Of a DNA stretch of 64,000 bases, positions 34,938 to 44,694 are shown in pieces; within the stretch, counting starts at the first letter, position 1; each line of letters starts with the position of its first letter. Under the pieces are notes generated by a model that did not search any database, was not told the origin of the DNA, and was given only the letters and a program-made list of their open reading frames with translations. Origin of the DNA: JADKAV01 sp963733395 (lineage in GTDB: Bacteria > Actinomycetota > Actinomycetes > S36-B12 > UBA10799); assembly GCA_963733395.1 (NCBI GenBank), contig CAVTCZ010000013.1, forward strand, positions 124,001 to 188,000, read 5' to 3'. The translations under genes were made by a program, and so were the position numbers.

Positions 34938-36680
34938 GTGATCAGAACCGCTGCCGGAAGCCTGCGCGCTGCCGACGCCGAGCGCGAGGTGAGTCTCGCC
35001 GGCTGGGTGGCACGCCGCCGCGACCACGGTGGTGTGGCGTTCATCGACCTGCGGGACGCCTCCGGGGTCGTGCAGGTGGTGGTGCGCGACGAGGCGGCCC
35101 ACGGGCTGCGCTCCGAATACTGCATCACGGTCACCGGCACCGTGCGGGTCCGCCCCGCGGGTAACGAGAACCCGGAGTTGCCCACCGGGGCCGTCGAGGT
35201 GGTCGCCGAGCACGTCGAAGTGCTGTCCACCGCGGCGCCCCTGCCGTTCCCGATCGACGAGCACGTCGAGGTCGGCGAGGACACCCGCCTGCGTCACCGG
35301 TACCTGGACCTGCGCCGGACCTCCCAGGCCAACGCCCTGCGGATGCGTTCCAAAGTCAACCAGCTGGCCCGGGACGTTCTGCTGGAGCGGGACTTCGTCG
35401 AGGTCGAGACCCCGACGCTGACCCGCTCCACCCCCGAGGGTGCCCGGGACTTCCTGGTGCCCGTCCGGCTGCAGCCGGGGCATTGGTACGCGTTGCCCCA
35501 GTCACCGCAACTGTTCAAGCAGTTGCTCATGGTGGCCGGATTGGAACGCTACTTCCAGATCGCCCGGTGCTACCGCGACGAGGACTTCCGCGCCGATCGG
35601 CAGCCGGAGTTCACCCAGTTGGACATCGAGATGTCCTTCGTCGAACAGGACGATGTCATCGCCGTCGGTGAGGCGGTGGTGCGGGCGTTGTGGCAGGGAA
35701 TCCTGGGTTACGAGATCGGCGAGATCCCGCGCATGACCTACGCCGAGGCGATGCGCCGGTACGGATCGGACAAGCCCGACCTGCGGTTCGATCTCGAACT
35801 GACCGAACTCACCGACTACTTCGCGCAGACGCCGTTCCGCGTGTTCCAGGCCCCCTACGTCGGCGCGATCGTCATGCCCGGCGGCGGCAGTCAGCCGCGA
35901 CGGGCCTTCGATGCGTGGCAGGAGTGGGCCAAGCAGCGCGGTGCCCGCGGTCTGGCCTACGTGACCGTGGCCGAGGACGGCACGCTCGGCGGACCGGTGG
36001 CCAAGAACATCTCCGAGGCCGAGCGTGACGGTCTGGTGGCGGCCGTGGGAGCCGACCCGGGCGACTGCATCTTCTTCGCGGCGGGCAAGCCCGGCGAGGC
36101 GCGCGGGCTGCTGGCGGCGGCCCGGGACGAGATCGCCAGGCGCCTGGGACTGATCGACGAGAGCGCGTGGTCGTTCCTCTGGATCGTGGATGCACCGATG
36201 TTCGAGGAGGTCGAACTCGACGACGGCTCGACGGCCTGGACCGCGGTGCACCACCCGTTCACATCGCCCAACGCCGAGTCGCTGGCCACGTTCGACACCG
36301 ACCCCGCAGCCGCTCTGGCCTGGGCCTACGACCTGGTCTGCAACGGCAACGAGATCGGCGGTGGGTCGATCCGTATCCACCAGCAGGATGTGCAGCGCCG
36401 GGCCTTCGAGGTACTCGGCATCGGCGAGCAGGAGGCGGACGAGAAGTTCGGGTTCCTGCTGGAGGCGTTCAAGTACGGTCCGCCGCCGCACGGTGGCCTG
36501 GCTTACGGCTGGGACCGCATCTGCATGTTGCTGGCCGGGGCGAGTTCGTTGCGCGACGTCATCGCGTTCCCGAAGACCGGTGCCGGTCACGATCCGCTGA
36601 CCGGCGCCCCGGCGACGATCACCCCCGAACAGCGGGCCGAGGCGGGCGTCGACTTCGTTCCCGAGGACGACGCCGAGTAG
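34938..36680 (+). CDS. aspS: Aspartyl-tRNA synthetase, bacterial type
   Basis: 580 residues. OB-fold anticodon domain (about 1-110, VARRRDHGGVAFIDLRD), class II core with motif 1 region, motif 2 CYRDEDFRADRQPEFTQLD (about 211), a large GAD insertion domain typical of bacterial AspRS (about 285-415), and motif 3 GLAYGWDRICML (about 522). GTG start. Whether it also charges tRNA-Asn, as in mycobacteria, cannot be decided here. Downstream rarA overlaps the stop. Confidence 0.95.
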   Translation: MIRTAAGSLRAADAEREVSLAGWVARRRDHGGVAFIDLRDASGVVQVVVRDEAAHGLRSEYCITVTGTVRVRPAGNENPELPTGAVEVVAEHVEVLSTAAPLPFPIDEHVEVGEDTRLRHRYLDLRRTSQANALRMRSKVNQLARDVLLERDFVEVETPTLTRSTPEGARDFLVPVRLQPGHWYALPQSPQLFKQLLMVAGLERYFQIARCYRDEDFRADRQPEFTQLDIEMSFVEQDDVIAVGEAVVRALWQGILGYEIGEIPRMTYAEAMRRYGSDKPDLRFDLELTELTDYFAQTPFRVFQAPYVGAIVMPGGGSQPRRAFDAWQEWAKQRGARGLAYVTVAEDGTLGGPVAKNISEAERDGLVAAVGADPGDCIFFAAGKPGEARGLLAAARDEIARRLGLIDESAWSFLWIVDAPMFEEVELDDGSTAWTAVHHPFTSPNAESLATFDTDPAAALAWAYDLVCNGNEIGGGSIRIHQQDVQRRAFEVLGIGEQEADEKFGFLLEAFKYGPPPHGGLAYGWDRICMLLAGASSLRDVIAFPKTGAGHDPLTGAPATITPEQRAEAGVDFVPEDDAE

Positions 36681-37978
36681 TGGCGGACCTGTTCGACCAG
36701 AACGCCCCCACGCAGCCACTGGCTGCGCGGATCCGGCCCGCGGGCGTCGACGAGGTCATCGGTCAGTCGCATCTGCTCGGCCCGACGTCGCCGCTGCGCA
36801 CGCTGCTCAGCGACCCGGACGCCGCCACCAGCGTGATTCTGTGGGGTCCGCCGGGAACGGGCAAGACGACACTGGCCCGGCTCGCCGCTGAGGTCTCCGG
36901 CCGGCGGTTCGCATCCCTGGCGGCGGTCAGTGCCGGTGTGAAAGAGGTGCGGGCCGAGATCGAGCAGGCCCGCGAGATCGGGCGCACGCAGGGGCAGCGC
37001 ACGATCCTGTTCATCGATGAGGTGCACCGGTTCTCGAAGACCCAGCAGGATGTGCTGCTGCCTGCCGTGGAACACGGCTGGGTGACGCTGGTCGCGGCCA
37101 CCACTGAGAATCCCAGCATCAGCCTGATCAGCCCGCTGCTCTCACGGTCGATGTTGTTGGTGCTGCACTCGCTGACCGACGACGAGGTGCGGCGGGTGAT
37201 CGCCCGGGCGCTGCACCACCCGCAGGGGTTGCCGGATGTGACGATCAGTGATGAGGCCACGGAGTTGATCGTGCGGTTCGCCGGGGGCGACGCGCGACGG
37301 GCCTTGACCGCGTTGGAGGCGGCCGGCGGGCCGGAGGTCACCGCCGACATGGTGCGCGAGATCATCCCGGAAGTGGCCAACCGCTACGACCGGGACGGCG
37401 ACATGCACTACGACATCACGAGCGCGCTGATCAAGAGCGTCCGCGGCAGCGATGTCGACGCCGCCCTGCACTACCTGGCGCGACTGGTGGCCGGTGGCGA
37501 GGACCCGCGGTTCATCGCCCGGCGCCTGGTGATCCTGGCCAGCGAGGACATCGGGCTGGCCGATCCCACGGCCTTGCCGCTGGCCATCGCGGGTCTGCAG
37601 GCGGTGCAGTTCGTCGGCTGGCCGGAGGCGCGGATCACCCTCGGTCACGTGGTGATCCACCTGTGTCTGAGCCCGAAGAGCAACGCCGCCTACGTGGCGA
37701 TCAACGAAGCGCTCGAGGACGTCGCGTCCGGGCGGATCAGCCCGGTGCCCGCGATGCTGCGCGACGCGAGCCTGAAGTCCTCGCGGGCGACCGGCGCCGG
37801 CCGCGGCTACCGCTATCCCCACGACGAGGGCGGCTTCGTGCCCGTGCGGTACGTGGCGGAACCCATCGCGGACCGCGCCTACTACCGACCGACCGAGCGC
37901 GGCGCGGAAGCCCGGGCCGCAGCGGCGCTGGAGCGGCTGCGGCGCGCTTTCGCCGGTGAGGACCCGGCGCCGGAGTAG
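36680..37978 (+). CDS. rarA: Replication-associated recombination protein A (MgsA/RarA)
   Basis: A 432-residue AAA+ ATPase active at stalled replication forks. LAARIRPAGVDEVIGQSHLL is the typical start. Walker A is GPPGTGKTTLARL (about 55), Walker B ILFIDEVHRFSKTQQD (about 110) and sensor 1 AATTENPS. The C-terminal tetramerisation part contains DVDAALHYLARLVAGGEDP and YRYPHDEGG. GTG 36680 overlaps the aspS stop. The gene ends six bases from the converging metallophosphoesterase gene. Confidence 0.94.
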   Translation: MADLFDQNAPTQPLAARIRPAGVDEVIGQSHLLGPTSPLRTLLSDPDAATSVILWGPPGTGKTTLARLAAEVSGRRFASLAAVSAGVKEVRAEIEQAREIGRTQGQRTILFIDEVHRFSKTQQDVLLPAVEHGWVTLVAATTENPSISLISPLLSRSMLLVLHSLTDDEVRRVIARALHHPQGLPDVTISDEATELIVRFAGGDARRALTALEAAGGPEVTADMVREIIPEVANRYDRDGDMHYDITSALIKSVRGSDVDAALHYLARLVAGGEDPRFIARRLVILASEDIGLADPTALPLAIAGLQAVQFVGWPEARITLGHVVIHLCLSPKSNAAYVAINEALEDVASGRISPVPAMLRDASLKSSRATGAGRGYRYPHDEGGFVPVRYVAEPIADRAYYRPTERGAEARAAAALERLRRAFAGEDPAPE

Positions 37979-37984
37979 CCCCGG

Positions 37985-39961
37985 CTACTTCCACAACCTC
38001 CGTGGATCCTTGAGCACGAGTTCGACGTTGCGGTCCTGGGTCTTACCGGGTCCGCCGCCGTCGGTGACGACCTGCCACTGCGGGTCGTTGGCCGAGATCA
38101 GCCGTGACAGCGAGGCCAGTTGGGCGTCGGTCATCGTCATCGCGTCCGTGCCCGGCGCCGGTGCGGCGACCGAAGCAGCCGTGTCCAGGATGGTGCCGAA
38201 GATCGACAACGTGCCGTCATTGTTGTCGAAGAACTCGACCGTCCGGCTCTGCTGCGGCCAGTCCACGTGGGAGGCGGTGTTGACCTCCCAGAAGCCGCCC
38301 CGGTACTGACTCTTCGCGGGCTGCTTGAACGCCTTCACCTTGTTGTGGTGGGTGTGGCCGTTGACGTAGGCGACCACGTTGGGGTGCTGCAGGAGAAGGC
38401 TCTTGAGGGTCTTCTTCCCGGTGAGTCCGAAGTGCAGCGGCTTGGAGTTGCGCGGGTCGCAGTCCGTGCCCGGCACAGAGGGGTTGCACTTGCCGGCCTT
38501 CTCGTCGGGCGTGGGGTTGGCCATCGTCTCCAGGGTGTGGTGGGAGGCGATGATGATCAACTTGTCCTTGTCGCCGTCGCGCTTGATCTTGCCGTCGGAG
38601 ATCCGCGTGCTCGAGTACTTGTCGAGTTGGTTCTTCAGCCACTTGTACTGGGGATTGTCGATGTTGCCCTCGGAGCCGCCGCCCTCGGCGTTGGAGTCGA
38701 GCATGATGATGCGGAACGGACCCCGGTTGAAGGCGTAGTAGGTGGCCTGCTTGTCGGAGGCCTTGAGTTGCTTCTTGGACACGAAGCCGAAGCCATGGTT
38801 GTCGTCGTCCTTGCCGACCTGCTTCTTGAAGTCGACCTTGGACACGTAGCGGCGGTCCGGGTCGGGCGGCACGGCGGCCATGTCGGTCATGGCGGTGAGC
38901 ACCCCCTTGATGTTCTCCGGCTTGGTCAACTCGGTGAAGACCTCATCGCCACCCAGACCCTGCAGTCGGCTCGGGTCCACGCCTTGGTTGGGCCACGGTT
39001 TGGCACACCCGGTCGCGATCGTCGACAGCGGCAGCGGGACCGTCAGACCGCCGACGGTGACACTCAGGGAGTCGCTGGTGGGGACATTGCCCTGGACCAG
39101 GGTGTCGTGGTTGCCGCGGGTGATGTACCACGGCACGTCGATGCCCTGCGCCTGCATCTTCTTCTGGGCGGCATCCATGAGGTTCGGGTACTTGGGGAAG
39201 TTGCCGTAGCCGTAGGTGTTGTCGGTGCCGCCCACGTCGGGATCCCAGAAGCCGTTCTGGCGGTCGAGCGGGGCGTCCCAATAGGCGAAGTCCTGCACGC
39301 CGACGTACTGGCGGGCGGCCACGGCGGCATTGATCTTCTGTATGTCGGCGGCACTCGCGGGGAAGAATCCGGCGCGGCAGTTCGCGGCCTGGGCCTCGGT
39401 CAGTGGCTTGCCGGAGTACGGGTCGACCGTCTTGCCGTCGAGGGTCTTCTGGAACATGCGGACTTCGTTGTACTGGGCGCTGTCGGCGATGTCACCGGTG
39501 AGCACGACGTACTTGAGTTTGGCTCGTTTGCCCTTGCCGTCCGGGACTTTGCTCACGCGGTTGGCGTTCATGTTGCGGATCGTGGCGTCGAACACGCGCA
39601 CTCCCAGGGCCTCCTGCGGGCGCCAGGCGGCCGACGTCGGGCCGCCCACCGGATCGACGAGTTCCAAGCGCGCAGGCGACATCTCATCCGCGATCTGCGG
39701 ATCGGTCAGTTGGCCGAAGAAGGTCATCGACGTGCGCTTCTGGACGCGCTTGGGTCGGGCCCGGACCATGTCAGTGCGCACCACGTAGGGTTCGCCCGGT
39801 CCGGCGAGCAGTTCCCGCCAGGGGGTGTCGGTGCGCACCACGGTCTCGTCCAGCGTGCTCTTGCCGAGCTGACCGTAGTCACCGTCGGCGACCGCTGCCG
39901 GGGCAGTGAGAACACTGGCTCCCAGTCCCAGTCCCAGCGCCACTGAAATTGATGCGCGCAC
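37985..39961 (-). CDS. Secreted metallophosphoesterase
   Basis: 658 residues with a signal peptide (MRASISVALGLGLGASVLTA, cut after about AVA-D). Calcineurin-like motifs in order: FFGQLTDPQI (about 80, first metal site), VVLTGDIADSAQYNE (about 150), RGNHDTLV (about 270), IIASHHTLE (about 475) and YVNGHTHHNKVKAF (about 540). It therefore binds two metals and should hydrolyse phosphoesters outside the cell; the substrate is unknown. GGAGGT lies six bases before the GTG, and TAGTGT (forward 40004-40009) is a plausible -10. It resembles the TIGR03767-type actinobacterial phosphoesterases, a lineage-variable insertion between rarA and alaS. Confidence 0.87.
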   Translation of the reverse strand: MRASISVALGLGLGASVLTAPAAVADGDYGQLGKSTLDETVVRTDTPWRELLAGPGEPYVVRTDMVRARPKRVQKRTSMTFFGQLTDPQIADEMSPARLELVDPVGGPTSAAWRPQEALGVRVFDATIRNMNANRVSKVPDGKGKRAKLKYVVLTGDIADSAQYNEVRMFQKTLDGKTVDPYSGKPLTEAQAANCRAGFFPASAADIQKINAAVAARQYVGVQDFAYWDAPLDRQNGFWDPDVGGTDNTYGYGNFPKYPNLMDAAQKKMQAQGIDVPWYITRGNHDTLVQGNVPTSDSLSVTVGGLTVPLPLSTIATGCAKPWPNQGVDPSRLQGLGGDEVFTELTKPENIKGVLTAMTDMAAVPPDPDRRYVSKVDFKKQVGKDDDNHGFGFVSKKQLKASDKQATYYAFNRGPFRIIMLDSNAEGGGSEGNIDNPQYKWLKNQLDKYSSTRISDGKIKRDGDKDKLIIIASHHTLETMANPTPDEKAGKCNPSVPGTDCDPRNSKPLHFGLTGKKTLKSLLLQHPNVVAYVNGHTHHNKVKAFKQPAKSQYRGGFWEVNTASHVDWPQQSRTVEFFDNNDGTLSIFGTILDTAASVAAPAPGTDAMTMTDAQLASLSRLISANDPQWQVVTDGGGPGKTQDRNVELVLKDPRRLWK

Positions 39962-40193
39962 GGCATACCTCCAGGCTTCGTCGTGTCGTTCCCGAGGATC
40001 TGAACACTAGTCCGAAAGCGAGTCCGGGTGCAGCGCAATGGCACCGGTAGTGGCCGCGACATCGTGCGAATCCACGGTCCCGCAATCGATCGCCGTGGCC
40101 GGACAGCCCGCCACGGCCGAAGAATGACCTACCCGTCACATCACGGCCGCCCCTCGATGGCTGAAGATCCGGGTGGAAGTGACCATCGCGAGG

Positions 40194-40199
40194 TACGCT
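40194..40199 (+). promoter_or_regulatory. Probable -10 box of the 40207 gene
   Basis: TACGCT ends seven bases before GTG 40207 with no Shine-Dalgarno, matching the leaderless layout. The preceding divergent region also holds a hairpin (arms 40092-40098 and 40111-40117, seven perfect pairs). Confidence 0.45.
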
Positions 40200-40206
40200 C
40201 CCGTGT

Positions 40207-40440
40207 GTGAGCCGACTTTTCTGGGCCGGTGTGGGTGCTGCCGGCGGGATCTACGTCTACCGAGCGACCTCGCGGACCATCGAAGGTGCGCGTGAGCGGA
40301 GTCTGCGGGAGAACCTGACGAAGGTCGCGCGCACTGCGTCCAATGTGGCCGCGTCGGCGCGCTATCTGGCGGCGCTGTCCTCGGAGGAGGAGTCCGCCAC
40401 GGTCGTGGACATCCGGCAGGCGCCCGCCGCCCGCAGGTAG
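40207..40440 (+). CDS. Small membrane-anchored protein upstream of alaS (DUF6167-like)
   Basis: 77 residues: a short hydrophobic N-terminal helix (LFWAGVGAAGGIYVYRA, residues 4-20), then an amphipathic helical region and an acidic/Arg tail. Small proteins of this build precede alaS in Streptomyces and relatives; the function is unknown. The start GTG is seven bases after a TACGCT box, and codon usage matches the neighbours. It is separated from alaS by 31 bases that hold a separate promoter. Confidence 0.72.
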   Translation: MSRLFWAGVGAAGGIYVYRATSRTIEGARERSLRENLTKVARTASNVAASARYLAALSSEEESATVVDIRQAPAARR

Positions 40441-40458
40441 CATCACCGCTGCTGCAAC

Positions 40459-40464
40459 TAGGCT
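40459..40464 (+). promoter_or_regulatory. Probable -10 box of leaderless alaS
   Basis: TAGGCT ends seven bases before the alaS ATG and no ribosome-binding site is present, so the transcript probably begins at the start codon. Confidence 0.5.
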
Positions 40465-40471
40465 GGCCCCT

Positions 40472-43144
40472 ATGGAGTCTGCCGAAATCCGACGACGGTT
40501 CCTCGCATTCTTCGAGGAGCGGGGGCACACGGTCGTGCCCAGCGCCTCGCTGCTGCTCAACGACCCGACGCTGCTGTTCGTCAACGCCGGGATGGTGCCG
40601 TTCAAGCCGTACTTCCTCGGTGAGGCCCTGCCGCCGTACAAGCGCGCCACCAGCGTCCAGAAGGTGGTGCGCACCCTCGACATCGAGGAAGTCGGCAAGA
40701 CCACCCGGCACGCGTCCTTCTTCCAGATGTGCGGCAACTTCTCGTTCGGCGACTACTTCAAAGAAGGTGCCATCCCGTTCGCCTGGGAGTTGCTGACCAA
40801 GCCCACGCAGGACGGCGGCTACGGATTCCCCGAGGACAAGTTGTGGGTCACGGTCTACGAGGATGACGACGAGGCGGCCCGGCTGTGGCAGGAGCTCGTC
40901 GGGCTGCCTGCCGAGCGCATCCAGCGTCGCGGCATGATCGACAACTTCTGGTCCATGGGGGTGCCCGGTCCGTGTGGTCCGTGCAGCGAGATCTACTACG
41001 ACCGCGGTCCGGAGTATGGCCGCGCCGGTGGTCCGATCGTCGATGAGGACCGCTATCTCGAGGTGTGGAACCTGGTCTTCATGCAGTCCATCCGCGGCGA
41101 GGGCCCGGGTAAGGAGGGTTTCCCGATCCTCGGTGACCTGCCGGCCAAGAACATCGACACCGGCCTGGGGCTGGAGCGGATGGCCGCCATCCTGCAGGGT
41201 GTCGACAACATCTACGAGATCGATACGACCCGGGCGACCATCGACACCGCAGTGGCGATCACCGGCCGGCCGTACGGCCGAGACCATGCCGACGATGTGG
41301 CATTGCGGGTCGTCGCCGACCACACGCGCACGTGTGCCTTCCTGATCTCCGACGGCGTCCTGCCGGGCAACGAGGGCCGCGGGTACGTGCTGCGGCGGTT
41401 GCTGCGGCGGGTGGTGTTCAACATGCGTCTGCTCGGTGCCCACGAGCCGACGATGGGCCTGCTGATCGGCAGCGTCATCACGGCCATGTCCCCGCAGTAC
41501 CCGAGCCTGCTCACCGATGCCGGCCGGATCGAGACGATCGCCGTGTCGGAAGAGGAGGCCTTCCGGCAGACTCTGCGGTCCGGGACCACCGTCTTCGACA
41601 ACGCTGTGGCTGGGACCAAGGCCCGCGGGGCAGCGACGATGTCGGGTGCGGACGCGTTCGCGCTGCACGACACCTTCGGCTTCCCGATCGACCTGACCCT
41701 CGAGTTGGCCGCGGAGCAGGGACTCGAGGTGGATCGTGACGGGTTCGCCGAGCTCATGCAGGAGCAGCGGGCCCGGGCCAAGGCCGACGCCGTGCAGCGC
41801 AAGGCCGGCGTCACCCCGCTGACGGCGTACCGCGAGGTCATGGAGGCAGCCGGCGAGACGCAGTTCACCGGCTACGACCAGTGGGAGTCCGAGGGTCGCG
41901 TCAAGGGACTGCTGCGCGACGGCGAGTCGGTCACCTCGGCCACAGCCGGAGAACTGGTGGAAGTGGTCCTCGACCGCAGCCCGTTCTACGCGGAGGCCGG
42001 TGGGCAGTTGGGCGACCACGGCCTCATCCGGCTGGACGACGGGACGACCTTGCAGGTCGACGACGTCCAGACGCCCGTGCCGGGACTGTGGGTGCACCGG
42101 GCCCGGGTCATCGACGGCGAAGCGGCCGTCGGAGCCGCGGCCTTGGGCATCGTGGATGTGGAGCGCCGGCGCGCCATCTCGCGGGCCCACACCGCCACCC
42201 ACATGATCCACAAGACCTTCCGCGAGATGCTCGGCGAGACGGCCACACAGATGGGCTCGGAGAACGCCCCCGGCCGGCTGCGGTTCGACTTCCCGTATCC
42301 GAAGGCCGTGCCCGACACGGTGCTGCGCGACGCCGAGGAACGGGTGAACACGCTGCTGCTCGAGGACATGACCGTGACGGCCCGCTACATGAGTCAGGCC
42401 GAGGCGCTGGAGATGGGGGCGATGGCCCTGTTCGGCGAGAAGTACGGCGACACCGTCCGGGTCGTGTCCGTGGGGGATTGGGCACATGAACTGTGCGGCG
42501 GCACGCACGCCCACCGCAGCGGCCAGCTCGGCGTGGTCTCGTTCGTCTCGGAGGGCTCCGTGGGCTCGGGGGTCCGCCGGGTGGAGGCCCTGGTCGGCTC
42601 CGATGCCTACCAGTACCTGGCCCGCGAGCACCTGTTGGTCTCTGCGCTCAGCTCGATGCTGAAGAGCCCGCGGGAGGACCTCGTGGACCGGGTCGGCGCG
42701 ACCGTGGAGAAGCTCAAGAACGCCGAGCGGGAGTTGGCTCGGCTCAAGCAGCAGGCGGTCATGGCCAACATCGACAGCATCATCGGTGACGGCCAGCAGG
42801 TGGGCTCGTTCCGGTTGTGGACGCTGCAGGTCCCGCAGGCAACCGAGGCGAAGCAACTGCGGGAGATCGCGCTGGCCGGGGTGCGCAAGGCCCCGTCGGG
42901 GATGCCGGCGGCCGTCCTGACGTCAGCGGTGAACGAGGGCCGGGTCTCCTTGATGGCAGCCGTCAATCCGGTGGCGCAGGAGCATGGCCTCTTCGCCAAC
43001 GACCTGCTCAACGCCGCCCTACCGGCGGTCGAAGGTCGCGGTGGCGGCAAGAAGGACGCGGCGCAGGGCGGGGGGACGAAACCGGATGGGGTGCCGGATG
43101 CTTTCGCAGCAGCCGAGGCATACGTCCGCGGGCTCCCCGGCTAG
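40472..43144 (+). CDS. alaS: Alanyl-tRNA synthetase
   Basis: 890 residues. Catalytic domain from MESAEIRRRFLAFFEERGHT with TLLFVNAGMVPFKPYFLG, the editing domain with HTATHMIHKTF (about 570) and the zinc/editing motif HELCGGTHAHRSG (about 672), and the C-Ala domain with a coiled coil (about 725-765). The ATG is fixed by the TAGGCT box seven bases upstream and the conserved N-terminus. Upstream in-frame sequence belongs to the 40207 gene region. ruvX, mltG and aroE follow in the standard actinobacterial order, with overlapping stop and start codons. Confidence 0.96.
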   Translation: MESAEIRRRFLAFFEERGHTVVPSASLLLNDPTLLFVNAGMVPFKPYFLGEALPPYKRATSVQKVVRTLDIEEVGKTTRHASFFQMCGNFSFGDYFKEGAIPFAWELLTKPTQDGGYGFPEDKLWVTVYEDDDEAARLWQELVGLPAERIQRRGMIDNFWSMGVPGPCGPCSEIYYDRGPEYGRAGGPIVDEDRYLEVWNLVFMQSIRGEGPGKEGFPILGDLPAKNIDTGLGLERMAAILQGVDNIYEIDTTRATIDTAVAITGRPYGRDHADDVALRVVADHTRTCAFLISDGVLPGNEGRGYVLRRLLRRVVFNMRLLGAHEPTMGLLIGSVITAMSPQYPSLLTDAGRIETIAVSEEEAFRQTLRSGTTVFDNAVAGTKARGAATMSGADAFALHDTFGFPIDLTLELAAEQGLEVDRDGFAELMQEQRARAKADAVQRKAGVTPLTAYREVMEAAGETQFTGYDQWESEGRVKGLLRDGESVTSATAGELVEVVLDRSPFYAEAGGQLGDHGLIRLDDGTTLQVDDVQTPVPGLWVHRARVIDGEAAVGAAALGIVDVERRRAISRAHTATHMIHKTFREMLGETATQMGSENAPGRLRFDFPYPKAVPDTVLRDAEERVNTLLLEDMTVTARYMSQAEALEMGAMALFGEKYGDTVRVVSVGDWAHELCGGTHAHRSGQLGVVSFVSEGSVGSGVRRVEALVGSDAYQYLAREHLLVSALSSMLKSPREDLVDRVGATVEKLKNAERELARLKQQAVMANIDSIIGDGQQVGSFRLWTLQVPQATEAKQLREIALAGVRKAPSGMPAAVLTSAVNEGRVSLMAAVNPVAQEHGLFANDLLNAALPAVEGRGGGKKDAAQGGGTKPDGVPDAFAAAEAYVRGLPG

Positions 43145-43603
43145 TGCGCACCGGTGTCAGGTTGGCCGTCGATGTCGGGTCGGTCCGCATCGGGATCGCC
43201 CGCAGCGACGCGTCGGGGACACTGGCCGTTCCGGAGACGACCCTCGATGCCCGCAAGGACTGGGTCGCGGCGTTACAGGCGTTGGTCGCCGAGTACCAGC
43301 CGGTCGAACTCGTGGTCGGTCTACCCGTCTCGCTCGATGGCCGGGAACACGCCGCGGCAGCACCGGGTCCGGGAGGCGGTCGCGGCGATCCGGGCGGGCT
43401 GCCCGCAGGTACCCGTGCGCCTCGTGGACGAACGCCTGACGACCTCAGCCGCACACGTGCAGTTGCGCGACGCCGGGGTGTCGACACGAAAGAGTCGCGA
43501 TTTTGTTGATCAAGCCGCCGCTGTCATCATGTTGCAGGAGTCATTGGATACAGAACGCGCCACGGGCCACCCCCCGGGCACGCTGGCGAACGGAAACACA
43601 TGA
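43144..43603 (+). CDS. ruvX: Holliday-junction resolvase-like RuvX/YqgF, with one-base frameshift
   Basis: RuvX/YqgF is an RNase H-fold nuclease linked to pre-16S rRNA processing. The N-terminal half (VRTGVRLAVDVGSVRIGIAR, then LVVGLPVSLDGRE) is in one frame. The second half (QHRVREAVAAI, then VRLVDERLTTSAAHVQLRD and the C-terminal DQAAAVIMLQ) is in the next. One extra base near 43356 (GCCGCGGCAG) explains this; the repaired protein has 152 residues, the family length. Active-site Asp, Glu and Asp are all present. GTG 43144 overlaps the alaS stop and the end overlaps mltG. Confidence 0.9.
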
Positions 43604-44694
43604 GCGAACTCGGTCTGAACATGGAGGTCGATTCCGGCAACCAGCGCGACCCGGAGAAGAAGGGCCGCGGGGCGGTGGTGGCTGCGGTGGTCATCTTCGG
43701 GCTCGTGCTCGCCGTCATCGGTGTGGTCCTGCTGAGCGACCGGCTGTTGGGCAGCGGGGAGGACTATGCCGGATCCGGTAACGGGGAAGTGATCGTCCAG
43801 GTCCAGGAGGGCCAGACCCTGTCGGACATCGGTGACACGCTCAAAGAGAACGGCGTCGTCGCCAGTGCCCGGTCGTTCATCGACGCAGCTGCGGCCAACG
43901 ACCAGGCCCAGACCATCGGCCCCGGCTACTACCGGCTGTCGGAACGGATGAGTGGGGAGGCTGCGCTGTCCGCCATGCTCGATCCGGCCAATCAGGTGGT
44001 GACGCGGGTCGTGATCCCGGAGGGGCTGCGTGAGGATCAGGTCGTCAAGCGTTTGTCGGAGGCCAGCAATATCCCTGAGGCCAAGTTCCGAGCAGCCATC
44101 AGGAACGCCGGTGAATTGGGCCTCCCGCGGTTCGCCAAGGGCAACGCCGAGGGCTTCCTGTTCCCCGCCACCTACGAGTTCCCGCCGGGTGCCAGTGCCC
44201 AGGACATGATCAAGGCCATGATCGCCCGGTACAACCAGGCCGCGGACACGCTGAACTTCGTCGCCCGTTCGAAGCCCACCGGGTATTCGCCGTACGAGGT
44301 GATGGTGATCGCCAGCCTGGTGCAGGCCGAGGGTCACCCCGACGACTACGGCAAGGTTTCGCGGGTCATCTACAACCGACTGGCAGCGGGGATGCCGCTG
44401 CAGTTGGACGCGACGGTCAACTACGTGCTGAAGAAATCCGAGATCAACCTGTCGCGGGATCAGTTGGCCACCCGCTCGCCGTACAACACGTACAAGAACA
44501 AGGGCCTGCCGCCGACACCGATCAACCAGCCGGGGGAGGCGGCGATGGAGGCCGCCCTGGAGCCGGACAAGGGGGATTGGCTGTACTTCGTGGCGGTCAA
44601 CCCCGACACCGGTGAGACCAAGTTCACCAGCGACTACGACGAGTTCCTGCGCTTCAAGAAGCAGTTCGAGAAATACGTCGCGGAGAACTCGTGA
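43600..44694 (+). CDS. mltG: Endolytic murein transglycosylase MltG
   Basis: A 364-residue inner-membrane protein that cleaves nascent glycan strands and so may set their length. Cytosolic tail, one membrane helix (about residues 25-47), a LysM-like region (VQVQEGQTLSDIGDTLKENG), and the YceG domain with the catalytic Glu in IASLVQAEGHPDDYGKVS (about 243), VIYNRL, and the conserved SPYNTYKNKGLPPTPI (about 300). ATGA overlap with ruvX and GTGA overlap with aroE. Confidence 0.94.
   Translation: MSELGLNMEVDSGNQRDPEKKGRGAVVAAVVIFGLVLAVIGVVLLSDRLLGSGEDYAGSGNGEVIVQVQEGQTLSDIGDTLKENGVVASARSFIDAAAANDQAQTIGPGYYRLSERMSGEAALSAMLDPANQVVTRVVIPEGLREDQVVKRLSEASNIPEAKFRAAIRNAGELGLPRFAKGNAEGFLFPATYEFPPGASAQDMIKAMIARYNQAADTLNFVARSKPTGYSPYEVMVIASLVQAEGHPDDYGKVSRVIYNRLAAGMPLQLDATVNYVLKKSEINLSRDQLATRSPYNTYKNKGLPPTPINQPGEAAMEAALEPDKGDWLYFVAVNPDTGETKFTSDYDEFLRFKKQFEKYVAENS

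Noticed and set aside
40136..42856. A 900-codon open frame antisense to alaS
   Set aside because: It mirrors the strong codon bias of alaS, shows no protein family features, and alaS is certain. The same holds for long antisense frames opposite thrS, the metallophosphoesterase and the EAL gene.
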